25,853 nt of DNA. Origin: Syncephalis plumigaleata (Eukaryota; Zoopagomycota; Zoopagomycetes; Zoopagales; Piptocephalidaceae). Under the pieces are notes generated by a model. That model saw only the letters and a list, made by a program, of their open reading frames with translations. It searched no databases and had not been told where the DNA came from. Within the stretch, counting starts at the first letter, position 1. Each line of letters opens with the position of its first letter. This document shows positions 20,834 through 25,853 of the stretch, piece after piece. The stretch spans positions 1-25,853 of the forward strand of contig JAIXMF010000182.1 of the NCBI GenBank assembly GCA_025201365.1. The letters are read 5' to 3'. Made by a program: the position numbers and the translations under genes.

Positions 20834-22342
20834 TTAACCAACGGTATAGACAGAGGCTGACATGCTTCGTGCATGATTAGGCGCACCACCTCCTGCATTA
20901 AGTACAACATTTCGTGACTCATTTCCATCACGATGATGATGATGACGATGATGATGATCGTCGTGGTTGTCGTCACCCTCCTCTGCAATGTCATCGTGTT
21001 GACTTCTGGTATCATTCGTGCTAAAAGAATTACGCGATTGTAAACGACAACGAGCTAATGAGAAGAGTGCCGCAGTACCCGCTTGGATTGAATCATTATA
21101 TAATCGTACAGATTTCGGATTAGCATTTAATTCCTGATTCAACGCATCAAGTTGACGTAGTAACGTGTCATCATCAGCACTCGTTCTATTACTCTTCTTG
21201 TTGTTGTCATTGATAGTATTGCTCAATCTATCAGATGTATTCGAGCGTGTAAAGAATCCCATCGAGTAGGGACGAGCACGACGTGGTTTAGGTGTTGTTG
21301 ACTCCGCTTCGGATGTTGTAGGTGATGCACTAATGTTACTATCACCATTACTATCGTTGCTACTAATCAAAGCACTGATATCCACTCGAGTGGGTTGTTG
21401 ATCTAGTGATGCCGCTAGAATTGGATTCTTTCTACGAGATCCCGCGCTAAACATCATCAGTGATTGCGGACGAGGTTTCGTACCACCAACAGTGCGAGAT
21501 CGTTCAAGTGTACCAGATGGCGTGGAGAAATCCGTAAATTGCGATGTACCACTAACACTGTTACGACGATTTAAGAAGCGCGACACCGAGTTAACCCATC
21601 GTTTAGGCGATAATGGATTGTTACTTGGTTCAGGTGCCAACTCCAATGGTTCCAAATCCATTGGATTAATCGGCATACTCGACGCATCCACCGCCATTAA
21701 TGCCTCTGCCGTAGTTGGTTTGCGTGGCACGAATAAGGCACGTTGCTTACGCGATGTACGACCGGCAGACCGAGAACGACCCGTGGTATCATCCTCCACA
21801 CCATCCTCTGCATAACTATCATGTCCGAGATCAATGGAACTCTGCGTGTCCCATGGCAATTTTGTCTCGGCCGTTTGTTCCGTTAATTGCATGCGATAAG
21901 GCGTCACGGAGTTGCCACGATGTTGTTGACCAAGTGCTGATGCAGTACCATTGCTGCTACCGTTAGTTAACGAGCTTTGCATATTGTTACCCGTCTTTGT
22001 GCCAAGCATACGTGTTTCATGATCCATAATCTGAAGTTGCGCCCCTAATAGATCAAGTTCCCGTAACAATTGTTCCGCTTGTTCATCGGATAAATCGAAA
22101 TCACCACCGCCACCACCACCATTATTGCCATTATTGCCATTCATACTGGCTCCATTATCTTCAGGTAATGGTGCAGGTGGCATATTGTTATGCGCTGATA
22201 CAGGTGAATACTCACTTGGATGTGGAAGTACGTCGGTATCAATAATGGACGAGGAATGGAATGCGTTGTGTTGACGTAGTTTAATGTCGGAATAACCGCC
22301 AGTAAAGGCAGTCGGTGTTACCGAATGCAAATTATTAGACAT
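20834..22342 (-). CDS. Ser/Asn-rich protein of unknown function with acidic coiled-coil segments
   Basis: This single-exon frame of 502 residues runs from ATG 22340-22342 to TAA 20834-20836. The start chosen (MSNNLHSVTPTAF) is the first ATG. The protein is mostly low-complexity (Ser, Asn, Thr, Gly). Two leucine-rich helical segments could form coiled coils: LSDEQAEQLLRELDLLGAQL, and DTLLRQLDALNQEL nearer the C-terminus. Between them lie basic, phosphorylation-type stretches (GRSRSAGRTSRKQR, RRNSVSGTSQF, RPYSMGFFTRSNTSDR). Near the end is a His/Asp run (HDDHHHRHHHHRD), a possible metal-binding patch. The many RxxS motifs suggest regulation by AGC-type kinases. No named domain was recognised; a signalling or scaffold role is only inference. 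Lack of introns contrasts with most neighbours. Confidence 0.75.
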   Translation of the reverse strand: MSNNLHSVTPTAFTGGYSDIKLRQHNAFHSSSIIDTDVLPHPSEYSPVSAHNNMPPAPLPEDNGASMNGNNGNNGGGGGGDFDLSDEQAEQLLRELDLLGAQLQIMDHETRMLGTKTGNNMQSSLTNGSSNGTASALGQQHRGNSVTPYRMQLTEQTAETKLPWDTQSSIDLGHDSYAEDGVEDDTTGRSRSAGRTSRKQRALFVPRKPTTAEALMAVDASSMPINPMDLEPLELAPEPSNNPLSPKRWVNSVSRFLNRRNSVSGTSQFTDFSTPSGTLERSRTVGGTKPRPQSLMMFSAGSRRKNPILAASLDQQPTRVDISALISSNDSNGDSNISASPTTSEAESTTPKPRRARPYSMGFFTRSNTSDRLSNTINDNNKKSNRTSADDDTLLRQLDALNQELNANPKSVRLYNDSIQAGTAALFSLARCRLQSRNSFSTNDTRSQHDDIAEEGDDNHDDHHHRHHHHRDGNESRNVVLNAGGGAPNHARSMSASVYTVG

Positions 22343-23593
22343 GAACAAACGATAAACAAATAAGCAGTAGTAGTAATAGTACCAATAATATTGTTACCAC
22401 TTGAAGTGGCTACTAGTTAACCAGTCGAGTAATCAGAGTAATAGTCAACTAGGACGTATACAAGTAAGATGAAAATATAAAAGTGACCGCTAACTATATC
22501 GTCCTTATAAGTGGTGGTGGTAATGTATAAAGAAGATGATGGGAGAGAGGAGAGAGAAAGTGATGACTGGAAATCTTAAGGTTCCGCAACAATAACAAAA
22601 CTAGTCGGCGATAAATAAACCGTCTGTTTGTAGATATAAATGTTTTATATAAGGGAGGAATAAGAAAAGTAAAAGAATATTTCTGGTATCTTATGCGTGC
22701 ATGTATGCGTGTGCGTGTGTGTGTGTGTTCAAGTAGACTAGAACCACTTTGTCTCGCTGTTACTGTTGTAGTAAAAGTAAATTGATAGAAGAGAGAATCA
22801 AGAAAAATCAATATATAATATCGAATAAGTGTGATGTTGGTTTATCAAAAGTCAAACAACGACGACAAGGTAAGCAGTGTTGTATGTGTGAGCACTACTA
22901 CTACTACCATCAACAACAATAACAAGAAAGCAATACCACTAGCACTAGCACTTGTCTGAGAAGAGAAGGAGAATAAGGAAAAAGAAAGAGGAAAAGGACT
23001 TTTGGTCCTAGTCAGCTGACAACAAGTAAAATAGAACAATAGGATGGCGGCAAGCAAAAAATATCCAAGTTGAATATATGAGGATATATGCAGATATAGT
23101 GAACTATTTCAATAGTAGTAAATAATAACAAGAATGAAAGTGACAGCAACAATATCAATGGTTATTGTAGCAATGAGCACATAGCATATATAGCATATAT
23201 TTATATAGTTGCCTATGAGCTAAGCAACAGTAAGACAAGTGGAGCACACGGGGATAGCAAAGACAATGTTCAAGTGAATGAAAATAAGGATAATAAATTG
23301 AAAAAAGGAGACAAACAGACAATGTGTGAGAGGGAGAGAGAGAGAGAGTAAGAAAGAGTAAGAGACCCGAAGATGGATATGCATGTACAGGACTGGTGAA
23401 TGCGTGTAACCATCAATATCACTTGTCGATACTGACTAATGAATAAATGCAGGCCTTTACAATCCCATTCGAGCTACTAATAACAATGTGGCATGTAGAA
23501 TAAACAAGCATGTAGTTTTATTTATTCTCATTTGTTACGCGATAGATTGATGCCTCTCTTTCTCCCTTTCTCTTCAGTATGCTGCTTACACAT
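22343..23593. other. Intergenic region upstream of the Ser/Asn-rich gene
   Basis: 1.25 kb, purine-rich on the plus strand, especially 22540-22560, 22965-23000 and 23330-23360 (GAGAGA). On the minus strand these are CT tracts like those before other starts here. A GT tract lies at 22709-22729. Small open frames are composition-driven and no gene is supported. It holds the Ser/Asn-rich gene promoter and the ADE13 3' end. Confidence 0.5.
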
Positions 23594-25245
23594 TTATACG
23601 TTGAGTTGTGCGGCTTGTTTGGCATGAATGATCTCGCGATAAGGAGCTAGTGCTGGCTGCACGTGATCGCTAATAAATTCATCCACTTGTTCTGGTGCTC
23701 TACCCACAAATGTCACCGGATCCAGTAATGAATCGAGCTAATCCATTAAATATAGATGTATTAGCACGTTATGTCTGCTTATTCTACAACGATAATACAC
23801 CTACCTCAGCGTGAATAGGAGCGAAATAAGCATTGGCTCGAACACGATCAATGAGATCGTTTTCACGTCCCTCCATCTTCACTTCTCGGGCTGCCTCGTG
23901 GCTAAGTACACGAATATGCTCGTGGCATACTTGTCGATCACCGCCACGCTCCACCATAGCCATAATAATGTTCTCGGTGGCCATGAAGGGCAATTCTTGC
24001 GCAATACGACGAGCAATTACTTTGGGATAGACAACGAGACCATCTGTGATGTTTTGCAACACCAATAGAACAATATCCGCGGTTAAGAATGCTTCCGGTA
24101 GGGTAATACGACGATTAGCACTAGTGATTATTTCATATACAATATCATAATTAATTATATATTACATCACATTGCTATACTATTATTATTATTATTCATT
24201 ACCTGTCATCTAGTGTACGTTCTAGCCATTGCGTACCCGAAGTGGATAACGCGTTAAACGCCAATGTTTGCAGATGACGTGCCAACGCACAGACTCGTTC
24301 GCATCGCATGGGATTTCGTTTATAAGCCATGGCGGAACTACCGATTTGATCCTTTTCGAATGGTTCCTCCATCTCTTTCAAGTTAGCCAGTAAACGAATA
24401 TCCGTGGCAATCTTGTGAGCGGTTGCACCAAGTGAGGAGAGTGCCTGCACTACGTCTACATCCACTTTACGCGAGTATGTCTGACCGGTAACCGCGTAGG
24501 GTGTCGTGAAGCCGGACAATTCCGTGACTCGTCGATCTAGCGCCTTCACCTTGTCGTGGTCACCGTGGAACAACGCGAGGAATGATCCTTGAGTACCGGT
24601 AGTGCCTTTAACACCGCGGAAGCATAGGTCATTACGTGCCCGTTGCAAGTTACGAAGATCCCAGAGTAGTTCCTGTAGCCAGAGACACGCGCGTTTACCC
24701 ACTGTCGTCAGTTGAGCCGGTTGGAAATGCGTGAATCCAAGGGTAGGCAACGCACGATGTGTCGCGGCAAATTGCGACAAACTATCAATGACAATCGCTA
24801 GACGTCCGAGTAGAATATCCAAACCATCGCGTAAGGCGATTAAATCGGCATTATCCGTGACGAAACAACTGGTGGCACCCAAATGAATAATAGGCGCGGC
24901 CTTAGGACAAGCAACACCAAACGTATGGACGTGCGCCATGACATCGTGTCGACGACGACGCTCCTCTTCTGCCGCCATCGTATAATCGATATTCGTCTAG
25001 GGAATAGCAGTGAGTATTCGATGACTAGTTATAAACAAGTGAGTATTTACCAGATTAGCACGCATTTCCTCAAGTGCCTCATCCGTAATCTGATCTAGAC
25101 CAAGTTCCTTCTCGGCTATGGCAAGGTTCAACCAGAGTTTACGCCAGGTGGAGAACTTTTTATTATCCGAGAAATTGTACGCCATAGCCTCGGAGGCATA
25201 ACGCGAGGTTAACGGACTTTGATACTTTGCGTGTATATCAGCCAT
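23594..25245 (-). CDS. ADE13: Adenylosuccinate lyase
   Basis: Four exons join in frame: 25051-25245, 24203-24996, 23805-24120 and 23594-23737, giving 482 residues, the length usual for fungal Ade13. The enzyme cleaves SAICAR to AICAR and adenylosuccinate to AMP, releasing fumarate, in purine synthesis. Visible landmarks: the N-terminus [38 protein letters not shown]; the [12 protein letters not shown] segment; the fumarate-lyase signature [17 protein letters not shown] (~residue 283); [15 protein letters not shown] formed across the exon 2/3 junction; and the tail [17 protein letters not shown]. Donors are GTAAAT, GTAATG and GTAGGT; all acceptors end in TAG. The catalytic serine loop and signature lysine are intact, so it should be active. 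Confidence 0.96.
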
Positions 25246-25588
25246 TGTAACGTGAGGATATTCGTTTCTTGTATCAATAAACAACAATAACAACAATAAT
25301 GACGACGACAATGACGACGTATAAACAAAATGAAGCTATCAACTACGTGCAAACTGATAAACGAAAGAGAAACGAGTAGAATAAGGAAAGTCCTGCAGAA
25401 CCCTGATTGAGACATGATTCGATTCTTTTTTGCTTTCTTTTTCGTATTGATTGATTGATTGATTGATTGATCTCATTTGTTTAGGTGATTAATAAGTAAT
25501 CATGTCATTTGTTTATTGTAATAAAGCATATTGATGCGATATTAATTTATTATTATGAATGCGCTATGTAATAATAATAATAATCGTA
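25246..25588. promoter_or_regulatory. ADE13 upstream region
   Basis: 343 bp between the ADE13 start and the stop of the next minus-strand gene. Contains a (TTGA)n run (25446-25471) and AAT runs (25548-25584). No TGACTC-type purine/amino-acid control site was found near the start. Confidence 0.4.
25446..25471. repeat. (TTGA)n tetranucleotide repeat
   Basis: About six TTGA units in tandem in the ADE13 upstream region. Confidence 0.85.
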
Positions 25589-25795
25589 TTAAGGTGATAT
25601 AGTACAGTAACGTCGAATACGAATACGCTCATTAAGCGGTAATCGGTTAATGGCTGTTTTAGATAAAAGAGTGGGTGCATCAAGTCTTGCTTCTGGTCGT
25701 GCCAATGTACTCGCTCTAGCAGTGAATACTGATCCAGCCTGAGATAAGAAAGGAGATGTCGTCGAGGAATGTTGATGCTGCGAGTATCTAGATTG
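25589..25795 (-). CDS. Last exon of an unidentified gene, partial
   Basis: After an acceptor (AATCCTAG, ending 25796) a frame of 68 codons plus TAA (25589-25591) reads YSQHQHSSTTSPFLSQAG.. and ends ..NERIRIRRYCTISP. It is Ser/Thr/Gln-rich, then basic. A second frame stays open over the same block and up to the window edge (..RRHLLSYLRLDQYSLLERV..), so the choice of frame is not certain. I prefer the first because a clean acceptor begins exactly where its upstream stop is removed. The rest of the gene lies outside the window and no family is recognised. Confidence 0.35.
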   Translation of the reverse strand, partial: QSRYSQHQHSSTTSPFLSQAGSVFTARASTLARPEARLDAPTLLSKTAINRLPLNERIRIRRYCTISP

Positions 25796-25853
25796 CTAGG
25801 ATTGTTTAATGTAGCATTGACATTGTTTAGTTGAGCAATAATGGATGAGGTGA

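Overview
The window is nuclear DNA of a eukaryote, most likely a fungus and probably an early-diverging (zygomycete-type) one. Genes are intron-rich and closely spaced. I traced 23 introns of about 54-113 nt, nearly all with GTAAGT/GTATGT-like donors, a CTAAT/CTAAC-like branch motif near the 3' end, and AG acceptors. Six proteins are recognisable housekeeping or fungal families. The genus cannot be fixed from sequence reading alone. Intergenic DNA is full of trinucleotide repeats (ACT, GTT, AAT), CT tracts and GT tracts.

Layout. 1-628: C-terminal exon of an unidentified plus-strand gene, possibly with a PB1-like fold. 834-2297 (minus): seven-exon Rab geranylgeranyltransferase alpha subunit (BET4 type). 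It diverges across a ~206 bp promoter from a four-exon mitochondrial ribosomal protein mS41/IGR-motif gene (2504-3113, plus). 3284-3690 (minus): a degenerate C-terminal fragment of a TnpB/Fanzor-like RuvC nuclease, abutting the start of an F-box protein gene (3704-5347, plus). 5811-7835 (plus): eight-exon peroxin PEX3. 8091-8602: a possible small, unidentified multi-exon gene.

8.6-13.5 kb is gene-poor. It holds a 0.7 kb retroposed insert (9907-10605) with an A-rich tail, perfect 16-bp flanking direct repeats and four successive hairpins. It also holds a broken open frame (12566-12918, minus) and an exon-like segment (12281-12336) that may belong to the leader of the next gene. 13509-15191 (plus) is an intronless two-finger C2H2 transcription factor.

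The right third is on the minus strand. It carries a six-exon ABCG half-transporter of the Adp1 type with a cysteine-rich lumenal domain (16749-19943), an intronless Ser/Asn-rich protein of unknown function (20834-22342), a four-exon adenylosuccinate lyase ADE13 (23594-25245), and the last exon of another unidentified gene (25589-25795).

The genes do not form a pathway. They serve prenylation of Rab GTPases, mitochondrial translation, peroxisome biogenesis, membrane transport and purine synthesis, as in an ordinary fungal chromosome segment. The unusual content is the two mobile-element traces and the gene-poor stretch before the C2H2 regulator.
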